Of a stretch of DNA of 64,000 nt, positions 26,718-35,959 are shown one piece after another. The position numbers were made by a program, and so were the translations under genes. The stretch is taken from assembly GCA_035362715.1 (NCBI GenBank), contig DAOSDU010000007.1, positions 1 to 64,000 of the forward strand, read 5' to 3'. The stretch's first letter is position 1; each line of letters opens with the position of its first letter. This DNA comes from Methanofastidiosum sp. (GTDB lineage Archaea > Methanobacteriota_B > Thermococci > Methanofastidiosales > Methanofastidiosaceae). The notes beneath the pieces are model-generated. The model did no database searches. It was not told where the DNA came from and saw nothing but the letters and a program-made list of their open reading frames with translations.

Positions 26718-29555
26718 ATGGGTACCGACTTCATTACTGTAAAAGGCGCTTCAGAACACAATCTTAAAAACATAGATGTTCAATTTCCTAGAGATAAGCT
26801 TATCGTTGTAACAGGGGTTTCAGGTTCTGGTAAATCTTCTCTTGCGTTTGATACAATTTATGCAGAAGGTCAGAGGCGTTATGTTGAATCACTTTCCGCA
26901 TATGCAAGGCAATTCTTAGGGCTAATGGAAAAACCTGACGTCGAATACATCGAAGGACTATCCCCCGCAATTTCAATTGAACAAAAAACAACTTCTAAAA
27001 ATCCAAGATCCACAGTCGGTACAGTCACGGAAATTTACGATTATTTAAGACTTCTTTACGCAAGGATAGGGATCCCTTATTGTTCACGTTGCGGCAAGCA
27101 GATAAAACAACAAACAGTAACAGAGATTACTGATCAGGTTCTATCTTTTCCCGAAGGTTCAAAAGTAACTGTCTTGGCTCCCGTGGTACGTGGCAGAAAA
27201 GGAGAATATTCAACTTTACTTAAGGAAATAAATGAAGAAGGTTTTGCAAGGGCAGAAATAGATGGGGAAATCAAAGAATTAAATGTAGAAATAAGGCTTG
27301 AGAGGTACAAAAAACACGATATCAATATAATAATAGATAGACTTGTTCTGAAAGACGGAATATCTCCAAGGCTTTATGAAGATATTGAACTTGCATTGAA
27401 AAAGGGCGAAGGAATATTATTCGTGGACATTAATGATGAAAGAAAAACATTTTCTGAACACTTTGCATGTACTGATTGCGGTATTAGTTTAGAAGAAATA
27501 ACTCCTAGGATGTTTTCATTTAATAGCCCATATGGGGCATGCCCTTCATGTCATGGACTTGGATTTAAGCAAGAGTTTGACCCCGATCTTATTATCCCAA
27601 ACAAAGATTTATCTCTTGTGGAGGGTGCGGTTGATGTATGGAATACTAAACTAGAAGGATTTAGGAGACAGACTCTGGAGGCCATTTCTAAAAAGTTCAA
27701 TTTCAGACTCGACGTGCCTGTTAAAAATTTGTCACAAAAGCATCTTGATATTTTATTATACGGAACAACTGACAAAGTAAGGTATAATTATCGTTCTCGA
27801 AATACGCCATCCTATTGGACATATGAAGGAACATACGAAGGTATAATCCCTTGGCTTGAGAGAGTATACCGAGAAACTGATTCTGAATATAGGAAGGAAC
27901 AATTTGAGAAATACATCCGATTAAAACCATGTGAAGTATGTAAGGGTAAACGATTGAAATCTGAAGCCTTATATGTTAAGATCCAAGGAAGTTCGATAAT
28001 TGATGTAACTGAACTTCAAATTAGCAGTTGTTATAAATTTTTTATTGATCTTGAGCAAAACTTAAATGAAAAAGAGAAAATTATTTCAAAACAGATATTA
28101 AAGGAAATAAAGGCTAGATTAGGATTTCTTTTAAGCGTGGGACTTGATTACCTTACTTTAGATAGAAGAGCTGGAACTCTTTCAGGAGGAGAATCTCAAA
28201 GAATTAGACTTGCAACCCAGATAGGATCCCAGCTTGTAGGCGTTCTTTATATATTAGATGAGCCAAGTATAGGCCTTCATCAAAGAGACAATGCAAAATT
28301 GATTGTCATGTTGAAAAGATTAAGGGATATTGGAAACACAGTAATTGTCATTGAACATGATGAAGAGATGATGCTCTCTTCAGATTATCTTGTAGATATA
28401 GGGCCAGGAGCGGGCGTCCATGGAGGGGAAGTTGTTGCAGTTGGGTCTCCAGAAGAAGTTAAGCAAAATCCAGAGTCACTTACCGGGAAATATTTATCGC
28501 GAAAACTTAAAATTGACGTTCCTAAAATTAGAAAACAAAGTGATACGTTTATCACAATTAAAGGGGCAAGACAATTTAATCTAAAGAACATCGATGTAAA
28601 AATTCCTCTTGGTTTGTTTGTATGTGTCACTGGAGTTTCAGGCAGTGGAAAAAGTACTTTGATTAATGAAATATTGTACAAGGACCTGGCAAAGAAATTT
28701 TATAGGGCCGTAGATAATCCAGGGGATCATGATGAAATTTTGGGAATTGAAAATATTGATAAAGTGATTATTATAGATCAAAGTCCGATAGGGAGAAGCC
28801 CTAGGTCAAATCCTGCAACATATACTGGTTTATTTACCCCCATAAGGGAGCTTTTCTCTGAACTTCCCGAATCAAAGAGGAGGGGATTTAAGAAAGGCAG
28901 ATTCTCTTTTAACGTGAAAGGAGGAAGATGTGAAAATTGTAGAGGGGACGGACTAATTAAGATTGAAATGCATTTTCTGCCTGACGTTTATGTTAAATGT
29001 GAAGAGTGCAAAGGTGAGAGGTACAACAGAGAAACTTTAACCGTCAAATATAAGGGAAAATCAATTTCTGAAGTTTTGGACATGACAGTCGAAGAAGCCT
29101 TGCACTTTTTTGAAAATATACCAACCATACGAAATAAACTCCAGACCCTTTATGATGTGGGCCTATCCTACATTAAAGTTGGACAGCCTGCAACTACTCT
29201 TTCTGGAGGAGAAGCACAAAGAGTCAAATTGTCAAAAGAATTGTCCAAGAAAGCTACAGGAAAAACTCTTTACATATTGGACGAACCCACAACTGGACTC
29301 CATTTCCACGATGTTAAAAAACTACTTGATGTTCTTCTGCGTCTGAGAGAAAATGGCAATACAGTTCTCGTTATTGAGCACAACATGGATGTAATCAAAA
29401 CTGCCGATTATATAATTGACCTTGGTCCCGAAGGGGGTCAAAGAGGCGGAGAAATTTTAGTCGAAGGTACGCCCGAAGAAGTAATAAAATCTCCAAAGAG
29501 TCATACTGGAAGATTCCTAGAAGAAGTTCTAAAAAGAGACGGAGCCTTGGATTAA
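26718..29555 (+). CDS. uvrA: Excinuclease ABC subunit A
   Basis: The 945-residue protein has two ABC ATPase modules: Walker A GVSGSGKSSLAFDT near residue 35 and GVSGSGKSTLINE near residue 640, signature LSGGESQRIRLA and LSGGEAQRVKLS, and Walker B ILDEPSIGLHQRD and ILDEPTTGLHFHD. Cysteine pairs (CSRCGKQ, CGISLEEI/CPSCHG, CENCRGDG/CEECKGER) make the zinc fingers. UvrA with UvrB scans DNA for bulky damage and starts nucleotide excision repair. The gene is a bacterial-type acquisition found in some archaea. No uvrB or uvrC is in the window. Length is normal. Confidence 0.97.
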   Translation: MGTDFITVKGASEHNLKNIDVQFPRDKLIVVTGVSGSGKSSLAFDTIYAEGQRRYVESLSAYARQFLGLMEKPDVEYIEGLSPAISIEQKTTSKNPRSTVGTVTEIYDYLRLLYARIGIPYCSRCGKQIKQQTVTEITDQVLSFPEGSKVTVLAPVVRGRKGEYSTLLKEINEEGFARAEIDGEIKELNVEIRLERYKKHDINIIIDRLVLKDGISPRLYEDIELALKKGEGILFVDINDERKTFSEHFACTDCGISLEEITPRMFSFNSPYGACPSCHGLGFKQEFDPDLIIPNKDLSLVEGAVDVWNTKLEGFRRQTLEAISKKFNFRLDVPVKNLSQKHLDILLYGTTDKVRYNYRSRNTPSYWTYEGTYEGIIPWLERVYRETDSEYRKEQFEKYIRLKPCEVCKGKRLKSEALYVKIQGSSIIDVTELQISSCYKFFIDLEQNLNEKEKIISKQILKEIKARLGFLLSVGLDYLTLDRRAGTLSGGESQRIRLATQIGSQLVGVLYILDEPSIGLHQRDNAKLIVMLKRLRDIGNTVIVIEHDEEMMLSSDYLVDIGPGAGVHGGEVVAVGSPEEVKQNPESLTGKYLSRKLKIDVPKIRKQSDTFITIKGARQFNLKNIDVKIPLGLFVCVTGVSGSGKSTLINEILYKDLAKKFYRAVDNPGDHDEILGIENIDKVIIIDQSPIGRSPRSNPATYTGLFTPIRELFSELPESKRRGFKKGRFSFNVKGGRCENCRGDGLIKIEMHFLPDVYVKCEECKGERYNRETLTVKYKGKSISEVLDMTVEEALHFFENIPTIRNKLQTLYDVGLSYIKVGQPATTLSGGEAQRVKLSKELSKKATGKTLYILDEPTTGLHFHDVKKLLDVLLRLRENGNTVLVIEHNMDVIKTADYIIDLGPEGGQRGGEILVEGTPEEVIKSPKSHTGRFLEEVLKRDGALD

Positions 29556-29630
29556 TTTCTTGGCTCAATTTATTTATCTTTTCTAACACTCTTGATTAAT
29601 CATTGATTATTAATTTTATGTAATTATTGT

Positions 29631-29698
29631 TTATCAATATTGTTATTTATTTTTATCAATATCGAAAGCTTTATATAGTATTGGTGTTAGTATTGATA
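29631..29698. repeat. TATCAATAT site cluster around a promoter
   Basis: TTATCAATAT occurs at 29631-29640 and again at 29653-29662, exactly 22 bases apart (about two helical turns). An inverted 7-mer copy (ATTGATA) lies at 29692-29698, near the expected transcription start. An imperfect palindrome at 29596-29615 (ATTAATCATTGATTATTAAT) lies just upstream. Together they look like regulator-binding sites for the gene at 29718. Confidence 0.5.
29664..29678 (+). promoter_or_regulatory. Promoter (BRE/TATA) of the secreted-protein gene
   Basis: GAAAGCTTTATATAG is a close match to an archaeal BRE plus TATA box. Transcription would begin near 29700, about 18 bases before the ATG at 29718, leaving just the GAGGTGAT ribosome-binding site (29706-29713) as leader. 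Confidence 0.6.
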
Positions 29699-29717
29699 TG
29701 CACTAGAGGTGATAGAT

Positions 29718-30125
29718 ATGAAAAAAATAACTGCTATATTGGTGATGGGACTTTTAATGGCCTCAATCGCCCCTATACTAGGAGAAACGTGTTCAACGGA
29801 CGAACAGAATAGTAATACTGTATGTCCAAGTAACACGACATCAGCAGTATCAAAAATTGTTGCTAAGAATTTCCTTAACAACTTAAGAAAAGGTTCGATG
29901 GATTTAAACGGTAATAAGCTAGTACATTCAATATTAACCCCAATGGGAGATCTAAGATTGACCTCTCCTCAATTACAGCAGCACTTTGGAACTTATGACT
30001 TTGCTAATGAAAGAGGCACATCAGGATGGTATTCATACGACGTTCAGCCACTAACAAGAACACAAAAAAAGTACGAACCATCAGTACCAAGAATCTACAC
30101 CACAAATACATCAGATGACGAATAA
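29718..30125 (+). CDS. Small secreted protein of unknown function
   Basis: The 135-residue protein has a signal peptide (MKKITAILVMGLLMASIAPILGE), two cysteines in the first 20 mature residues (ETCSTDEQ, TVCPSNT) that could form a disulfide, and a polar C-terminal half rich in Tyr, Thr and Ser ending with Asp/Glu. No known domain is recognised. An in-frame GTG at 29709 exists, but it lies inside the ribosome-binding site, so 29718 is the start. Promoter, operator-like repeats and a hairpin terminator all surround this single gene, which suggests a strongly and specifically regulated product. Confidence 0.75.
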   Translation: MKKITAILVMGLLMASIAPILGETCSTDEQNSNTVCPSNTTSAVSKIVAKNFLNNLRKGSMDLNGNKLVHSILTPMGDLRLTSPQLQQHFGTYDFANERGTSGWYSYDVQPLTRTQKKYEPSVPRIYTTNTSDDE

Positions 30126-30148
30126 AGGAGATCATACTCCTTTATTTT
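30124..30148 (+). terminator. Hairpin terminator
   Basis: AAAGGAG (30124-30130), a 6-base loop and CTCCTTT (30137-30143) form a perfect 7-bp stem followed by ATTTTT. The stem begins in the stop codon of the secreted-protein gene. Confidence 0.7.
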
Positions 30149-30161
30149 TGAATTTATTTAC

Positions 30162-30668
30162 TTACCATTTATTATAATGGATTCTATTCTCTTCAAATCT
30201 TTTTAATTGTGGCTTTCCTTCGTCAGGATAACCAATTGAAATTAGTGATACGGGAAATATGTTCTCGGGCAAATTAAGTATTTCTTTCATGCCTTTTACC
30301 CTCTCTTCGTCAGGATAAACTCCAAGCCAGCATGCCCCAAGTCCCAGTGAATGGGCGGCTAAAAGGATATTTTCAGTTGCCGCAGAACAATCAATCGTAA
30401 TAAAAATATCTTTTGTAATATTTAAGTCACCAGTAACTAGGATGGCCATTGGTGCTTCATAGAGCATCTTTGAGTTTGGATGGAAAGAAGGGATTTTATC
30501 CAATATTTTTCTATTGTCTATTAATACAAAATGCCAAGGCCTCTCATTTTTTCTTGAAGGTGCATTCATAGCAGCTTCTAGGATTTTTATTACATGGCTT
30601 TCAGGCACCTTATCTTTTTTGTATTTTCTAATGCTCCTTCTTGACATAATAACATCTAAAAAATCCAT
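30162..30668 (-). CDS. Nitroreductase-family flavoprotein
   Basis: The 168-residue protein has the FMN-binding start of the family (MSRRSIRKYKKDKVP near residue 9), NAPSRKNERPWHFVLI and the closing LGACWLGVYPDEERVKGMKEIL. These enzymes use NAD(P)H and FMN to reduce nitro compounds, quinones or flavins in the cytoplasm; physiological substrates are usually unknown. It is short but complete for this subfamily. It is transcribed toward the terminator at 30124. Confidence 0.9.
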   Translation of the reverse strand: MDFLDVIMSRRSIRKYKKDKVPESHVIKILEAAMNAPSRKNERPWHFVLIDNRKILDKIPSFHPNSKMLYEAPMAILVTGDLNITKDIFITIDCSAATENILLAAHSLGLGACWLGVYPDEERVKGMKEILNLPENIFPVSLISIGYPDEGKPQLKRFEENRIHYNKW

Positions 30669-30889
30669 AATATCGCCAGAATATATACTAACAACTTATA
30701 TAAAAATATAGTGTTGTAATATGATTTTTGACCGTCTAAGCCAACATACTAGTCTTATTTCATCTTTTCTTATAAAAATTGAAATAAAACTTTTAATAAA
30801 TTAGATTATTTAACAAAAATCTTTTTTTTAAATAGAAAACCTTTTTAGAACTAAAAATAATAGTATATAAGAAACATTAAAGTGATTTT

Positions 30890-33280
30890 ATGACAAAAGA
30901 ATTATCTTCAGATATGATAAGAAGAACATTTGATAAGAATAAATTAAAATGTAAAAGTAGTCAAGAAGTATCTCCTTTAGAGGATATAGTGGGTCAGGAA
31001 AGAGCATTAAAAGCGCTGAAATTCGGACTAGAGATAAAAGAGAAAGGATTTAATATTTTTGTTGCAGGTTTTCCAGGGACTGGAAAAATGACGGCAGTAA
31101 AGAGTTTTTTGGATAAACTTGCTGAAGACCAAACCGTACCTTCTGACTGGTGTTATGTTAATAATTTCTTGGAACCATACGAACCTAAAGTCATTGAATT
31201 AAAAGCAGGCCAAGGAAGGGTCTTTCACAAAGATATGTCCAATTTCCTAAATGAAGCTAAGATTAATCTTCCAAAAGCCTTTGAAAGTGAAGATTTTGCT
31301 TTAAAGAGAGAGGCCACTATCCAGAAAATTGATGCTGAACGAAACAAAATCTTTTCCGAACTGAATAGAAAAGCAGAGAAAGAAGAATTAATTGTTCAAA
31401 GCACCCCAATGGGATTCATTTTTGTTCCTATTGTCAGTGGCAGGCCAATGACCGAGGAGGAATTTATAGCTCTAAATCCTGAAACAAAGGACGATATACA
31501 AAAAAAGAGGGATAAATTAAACTCAGAATTAAGATTAGTGTTTAGACAGCTAAAAGAGTTGGACAGTAAAACATTTGAAGAAATAAAAGAATTAAATAAA
31601 GAAGTAGCTCTTTTTACAATGGGTCATTTGGTAGACGATTTGAATAAAAAATATTCTGATTATCCAGATATTATAAACTATTTAAAAGAAGTACAGGAAG
31701 ATATATTAGAAAATTTAGCCTTATTCTATAAGCCAAATATTCCGCAAGCTCCGGTTCAAGCGCCATGGGCAGAGGAATTGCCATTTAGGAAATATGCGGT
31801 CAATCTATTCACAGATAACTCAACACTGATGGGAAGACCAGTAGTCGTGGAGCTTAATCCAACATACCAAAATCTCTTTGGAAGAATAGAGAAAGAAGCA
31901 CAGTTCGGGATGCTCACTACTGATTTTACCATGGTAAGGGGAGGGTCAATACATAAGGCAAATGGTGGATACCTTGTAATACCCGCTGAAGAATTGGTAA
32001 AGAATCTTTTTTCATATGATGGTTTAAAAAGGGCATTAAGCAGTGAGGAAGCCATAGTTGAGGAGGCTGGAGAGCGACTTGGGTTTATCACAACAAAAGG
32101 GTTAAGGCCTGCCCCTATACCATTAAACACTAAAGTCGTTATTATTGGCAATCCAATGATATATCAGACTCTTTTTTCACTTGATCCGGATTTTAAAGAG
32201 CTCTTCAAAGTCAAGGCAGAATTTGATATTAATATGGATTTTAACGATGGCAATGTTAAAAACTATGTTTCATTCATATGCTCGCTTTGCTCAAAAGAAA
32301 ACTTATTGCACCTTGATTCTTCAGCAATAGGGAAAGTTATCGAGTATGGTGCAAGATTGGCCGATGACCAAGAGAAATTATCTACAAGATTTGCAGATAT
32401 AGCGGATATTATACGTGAAGCAAACTTCTACGCTAAACAAGACAAAAATAATTTAATAAAAGACCTTCACATAGTAAAAGCTGTCGAAGAAAAAAATTAT
32501 CGTTCAAATCTTATTCAAGAAAGATTAAATGAAATGGTAACACGAGGATTTTATCTTATTGAAACTGAAGGAGAAGCAGTTGGTCAAATAAACGGTCTTG
32601 CGGTATTAAGTCTAGGGGATTATGCATTTGGAAGGCCATCTAGAGTTACCGCCACTGTAAATATTGGCCGCGGGGGAATTATAGATATTGAACGTGAAGC
32701 TAAGATGGGAGGAAATATTCATTCGAAAGGAGTAATGATATTAGGCGGTTATTTGGCAGAAAACTTTGCACAAGATAAACCATTAAATCTCACTGCAAGA
32801 CTCGTATTCGAACAAAACTATGAAGGTGTTGATGGGGATAGCGCATCAAGCACAGAGCTTTATGCAATATTATCTGCTCTATCTGAAGTTCCAATAAAAC
32901 AATACTTTGCGGTCACAGGGTCCGTTAATCAGAAAGGAGAGGTGCAGGCAATCGGAGGCGTTAACTACAAGATTGAAGGTTTCTATGAAATTTGCAAGGC
33001 CAAAGGACTTAATGGAAAACAAAGTGTTTTGATTCCAAGAAGCAATGTCCAAAATTTAATGCTTAAAGAAGAGGTCGTCGAAGCTGTAAAAGACGGAAAA
33101 TTCCATATATACTCAGTTGATAATATCAAGGAAGGAATTGAAATACTAACAGGAATCAAAGCTGGAGAAAAAGGACCAGACGGTAAGTATCCAGAAAATA
33201 CAATTTATGGAATGGTTGACAAACGCCTCAAAAGCATGGCTGAAAAAATGGAAAAGTCTGCAGATGAGAAAGAAAAATAA
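30890..33280 (+). CDS. Lon-like ATP-dependent protease (AAA_32 type)
   Basis: The 796-residue protein has an N-terminal ATPase module with a divergent P-loop GFPGTGKMTAV near residue 60, a coiled-coil insert around 140-260, and a C-terminal Lon protease domain. The catalytic dyad is Ser651 (DGDSASSTEL) and Lys694 (GGVNYKIEG), 43 residues apart as in Lon. There is no membrane helix, so this is not the usual archaeal LonB but the soluble bacterial-type Lon relative. It probably degrades damaged or regulatory proteins. The desulforedoxin gene starts 27 bases after its stop, which suggests cotranscription. Confidence 0.9.
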   Translation: MTKELSSDMIRRTFDKNKLKCKSSQEVSPLEDIVGQERALKALKFGLEIKEKGFNIFVAGFPGTGKMTAVKSFLDKLAEDQTVPSDWCYVNNFLEPYEPKVIELKAGQGRVFHKDMSNFLNEAKINLPKAFESEDFALKREATIQKIDAERNKIFSELNRKAEKEELIVQSTPMGFIFVPIVSGRPMTEEEFIALNPETKDDIQKKRDKLNSELRLVFRQLKELDSKTFEEIKELNKEVALFTMGHLVDDLNKKYSDYPDIINYLKEVQEDILENLALFYKPNIPQAPVQAPWAEELPFRKYAVNLFTDNSTLMGRPVVVELNPTYQNLFGRIEKEAQFGMLTTDFTMVRGGSIHKANGGYLVIPAEELVKNLFSYDGLKRALSSEEAIVEEAGERLGFITTKGLRPAPIPLNTKVVIIGNPMIYQTLFSLDPDFKELFKVKAEFDINMDFNDGNVKNYVSFICSLCSKENLLHLDSSAIGKVIEYGARLADDQEKLSTRFADIADIIREANFYAKQDKNNLIKDLHIVKAVEEKNYRSNLIQERLNEMVTRGFYLIETEGEAVGQINGLAVLSLGDYAFGRPSRVTATVNIGRGGIIDIEREAKMGGNIHSKGVMILGGYLAENFAQDKPLNLTARLVFEQNYEGVDGDSASSTELYAILSALSEVPIKQYFAVTGSVNQKGEVQAIGGVNYKIEGFYEICKAKGLNGKQSVLIPRSNVQNLMLKEEVVEAVKDGKFHIYSVDNIKEGIEILTGIKAGEKGPDGKYPENTIYGMVDKRLKSMAEKMEKSADEKEK

Positions 33281-33307
33281 TCGTTATTTTAAACAGGAGG
33301 TTAAAAA

Positions 33308-33433
33308 ATGGTAAATGTAAAAGAAGTTGGGGAAATCTACAAATGTGAAATTTGTGGAAATGTTGTGGAAGTATTGGAAGCCGGCGGCGGAGAACTAATC
33401 TGCTGTGGAGAACCAATGATTTTGCAAGAGTAG
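33308..33433 (+). CDS. Desulforedoxin, stand-alone
   Basis: The 41-residue protein YKCEICGNVVEVLEAGGGEL followed by ICCGEPM places Cys13, Cys16, Cys32 and Cys33 as in desulforedoxin and the N-terminal domain of desulfoferrodoxin. It should bind one rubredoxin-like Fe(SCys)4 centre and pass electrons. It has a strong Shine-Dalgarno (AGGAGG). It lies 9 bases upstream of the superoxide reductase gene, so domains fused in desulfoferrodoxin are separate genes here. Confidence 0.93.
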   Translation: MVNVKEVGEIYKCEICGNVVEVLEAGGGELICCGEPMILQE

Positions 33434-33442
33434 GTGACATAG

Positions 33443-33838
33443 ATGGTTAAAATCGGAGAAAAGATTCAGGAAGCAGATTGGAAAAAAGAAAAGCATGTAC
33501 CAGTTATAGACTGCCCCGATTCTGTAAAAGCAAATGAGGCATTTGAAGTTAAAGTTGCCATCGGTAAAGATATAGCTCACCCAAATACAACTGAACACCA
33601 TATCAGGTGGATAATGCTTTACTATCAGCCCGAAGGTGAAAAATCTTTATATCAAGTCGGAAACTATGAGTTCACTGCGCATGGCGAGAGTACACAAGGG
33701 CCGAATACAGGTCCAGTCTACACAAATCATGAAGTAAAAACATCTATAAAAATTGCAAAATCTGGAACCCTATTTGCAGTTTCACTATGTAACATCCACG
33801 GCCTATGGGAATTCTCAAAAGAAGTTAAGGTTAATTAA
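33443..33838 (+). CDS. sor: Superoxide reductase (neelaredoxin type)
   Basis: The 131-residue protein reduces superoxide to hydrogen peroxide without making oxygen. The Fe(His)4Cys centre ligands are visible: His in KEKHVPVIDC, AHPNTTEHHIRW, and Cys/His in SLCNIHGLWEFS. The N-terminal glutamate-lysine pair (EK before HVP) is conserved. It is the one-iron class, with the desulforedoxin as separate neighbour and probable electron donor. The Lon-like protease gene upstream may be part of the same oxidative-stress transcript. Confidence 0.94.
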   Translation: MVKIGEKIQEADWKKEKHVPVIDCPDSVKANEAFEVKVAIGKDIAHPNTTEHHIRWIMLYYQPEGEKSLYQVGNYEFTAHGESTQGPNTGPVYTNHEVKTSIKIAKSGTLFAVSLCNIHGLWEFSKEVKVN

Positions 33839-33909
33839 TTTTATTTTTTACCTCAATCTTTTTATAATCGACCTTCGAATTACGCATGTTAAGTGACAAG
33901 CGTGAATAA

Positions 33910-34977
33910 ATGGATAATCCTAAAAAGAATTTGATTAATGAGGACGGAATAATAAATAATTCTATGAATCTATATTTAAAGAATCTAAGCGCCTCTAGGT
34001 TGTATTTGTTTTTTATATCATATATAATTATATCCGCTCTAATAATATCCCTATTAAAAATCCCTGTTCAATTCATGATTCTGACGGTAGTAATAATACT
34101 TTTTGTTTCACCATTTTATTCAAGAAAAATTTACTATTCTATGATATTAATTACAGATTTAATTTCTCTGCTACTAGTTTATAATATTTCAAATACAACC
34201 TATTTATCCATAAAACAAACTTTTCTTTTAAACTCGGTTGGAACTTTAGTTGCTGTAACCTTAATGGCAATATTTGTGGCTGAAATACTTCATTGGTCTA
34301 TCCCTAACTTGTTAAAAACTGAAGAAGCATTAAAACTAAGTGAAGAGAACTATCACGATTTAATTGAAAATGCAAACAGCATCATATTGAATTTTGATAA
34401 GAACGGGAATATTTTATCATTGAATAACTTTGGATTAAGATTTTTTGGTTATTCTGAAAAAGAGATTAATGGGAAAAATATCCTAGGAACGGTTTTACCT
34501 GAATTTGATTCAAATGGGAATGATATGAGAAACTTGGCATCTCAGATTCTTAAGAATGAAGATAAATTCAGATCTAATTTAAATGAAAATATAAAGAAAA
34601 ATGGAGAGCGAGTTTGGATATACTGGACAGATAAAATTGTAAGAAATTCAAAAGGAGAAATTGAATCTATTTTATCAATAGGTAGCGATATAACAGAGCT
34701 TAAAATTGCACTAGGACAAATAGAGAAAAATATTCATTATTTTGCAACTAGTGTAGACCAAATAAGGAATCCTCTGGCAATAATTAGTGGTATAGCAGAA
34801 TTAAAGATTCAGGACACTAAAAAATCACAAGATATACTAAAGCAGATAGATCGGATAAATGAAATAATTCTAAGACTTGACGAAGGTTGGAATGAATCAG
34901 AAGAAGTAAAAAAATTCTTGAAAAGTCGAGAAATGTTAAGTTACCTTTATGGGGAAGACAAGGAAGAGTTGATTTGA
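33910..34977 (+). CDS. Membrane PAS protein with kinase-like dimerisation domain lacking the ATPase and its histidine
   Basis: The 355-residue protein has four N-terminal membrane helices (about 30-135), a PAS domain (about 150-265, NYHDLIENANSIILNFD...ISIGSDITEL) and a short C-terminal helical domain. This last part, HYFATSVDQIRNPLAIISGI, is homologous to the H-box region of sensor kinases (DHIRNPL), but the phospho-accepting histidine is Gln284. No HATPase_c domain follows. A clear paralogue, with histidine kept, lies at 44151-44990. It may be a signalling partner rather than a kinase. It ends one base from a convergent UbiA gene. Confidence 0.78.
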   Translation: MDNPKKNLINEDGIINNSMNLYLKNLSASRLYLFFISYIIISALIISLLKIPVQFMILTVVIILFVSPFYSRKIYYSMILITDLISLLLVYNISNTTYLSIKQTFLLNSVGTLVAVTLMAIFVAEILHWSIPNLLKTEEALKLSEENYHDLIENANSIILNFDKNGNILSLNNFGLRFFGYSEKEINGKNILGTVLPEFDSNGNDMRNLASQILKNEDKFRSNLNENIKKNGERVWIYWTDKIVRNSKGEIESILSIGSDITELKIALGQIEKNIHYFATSVDQIRNPLAIISGIAELKIQDTKKSQDILKQIDRINEIILRLDEGWNESEEVKKFLKSREMLSYLYGEDKEELI

Positions 34978-35907
34978 TTATCTCATCGTTATTATTAAGA
35001 AATATAAATTTGTCAAAACGGCAAAAAGTATTAATGCATTTAAGTTGTTGAAAGCTATTTTTACAGATTTTACTCTCGAATCTTTATTCAATGCTAACGT
35101 GCTTAATAGAAGAGGAATCAATGATAGAACAGATACAACAAAGAAATTTAAATTTAATTCAAACAAATTTGTCATTTGAAACATTATATACATCATAGTT
35201 GCAAATAGGGCTGCCAAAAATATAATTTTTAGGCTTAACTTCCTTCCATTTTTTGTCACAAAACTTTTCTTTCCACTTAAAGCGTCTGTTTCCATATCGG
35301 GTATCTCTACACTCAAAATAAAATAAATTCCATACATGAGAAGTGGAATAGTGAATAGCAAGTAATTAGTATCGATCAGGCCTTTCATCACGTAATAGCC
35401 CATCCCGGGAACTACAAAGCCTATTGCAATCATCGTGGATATCTCACCTAATCCCCTATAAGACAATCTGATGGGCGGGGCGGTGTAAAACCAACCAAGG
35501 AGATTCCCAAAAATAACATAACCCAAAAATATCAAATGATAGTTGTAGTTTACGGTGAAAATAAATCCAAGTAGAATTGAAATAAAAATTAATGATATTG
35601 CTATCAATTTGGAAGATTGCCTTAGAGATGGATCCATCTGCAATATGCCACTGCCACCACTCACAGTTGTTTTCTCGCCTAATTTATCTGCTTCAAAATC
35701 AAAGTAGTCGTTACTATATGATACAGATAAATGACCTAGAAAAAGAATCAAATATCCAAGCAAAAATTTATTTATTTCTAGTTCGGCCCCAGTCAAAACT
35801 GCAAATAAAGCTCCAACTGAAAAAAGGAAGAATCCACCCATAACAAAGAAAAATCTGCCTAATTTTAGGATATTGATTATTTTTTCTTGAAGAGAAAAAG
35901 AACCCAT
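34978..35907 (-). CDS. UbiA-family prenyltransferase (second copy)
   Basis: The 309-residue polytopic membrane protein has aspartate motifs NDYFDFEADKLGEKT (near residue 65) and EIPDMETDALSGKKS (near residue 200), about 9 helices and the APPIRLSYRGLGEIS loop. The last is shared with the copy at 18063-18980 (VPPLKLSYRGLGEID), so the two are paralogues. It should transfer a polyprenyl chain to an unknown acceptor. It stands alone, convergent with the membrane PAS gene, and precedes the nickel transporter operon by 52 bases on the same strand. Confidence 0.85.
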   Translation of the reverse strand: MGSFSLQEKIINILKLGRFFFVMGGFFLFSVGALFAVLTGAELEINKFLLGYLILFLGHLSVSYSNDYFDFEADKLGEKTTVSGGSGILQMDPSLRQSSKLIAISLIFISILLGFIFTVNYNYHLIFLGYVIFGNLLGWFYTAPPIRLSYRGLGEISTMIAIGFVVPGMGYYVMKGLIDTNYLLFTIPLLMYGIYFILSVEIPDMETDALSGKKSFVTKNGRKLSLKIIFLAALFATMMYIMFQMTNLFELNLNFFVVSVLSLIPLLLSTLALNKDSRVKSVKIAFNNLNALILFAVLTNLYFLIITMR

Positions 35908-35959
35908 GTATGTATTATATATTCATTATATTTAATTATTGCGGAAAAAATAAATAATT

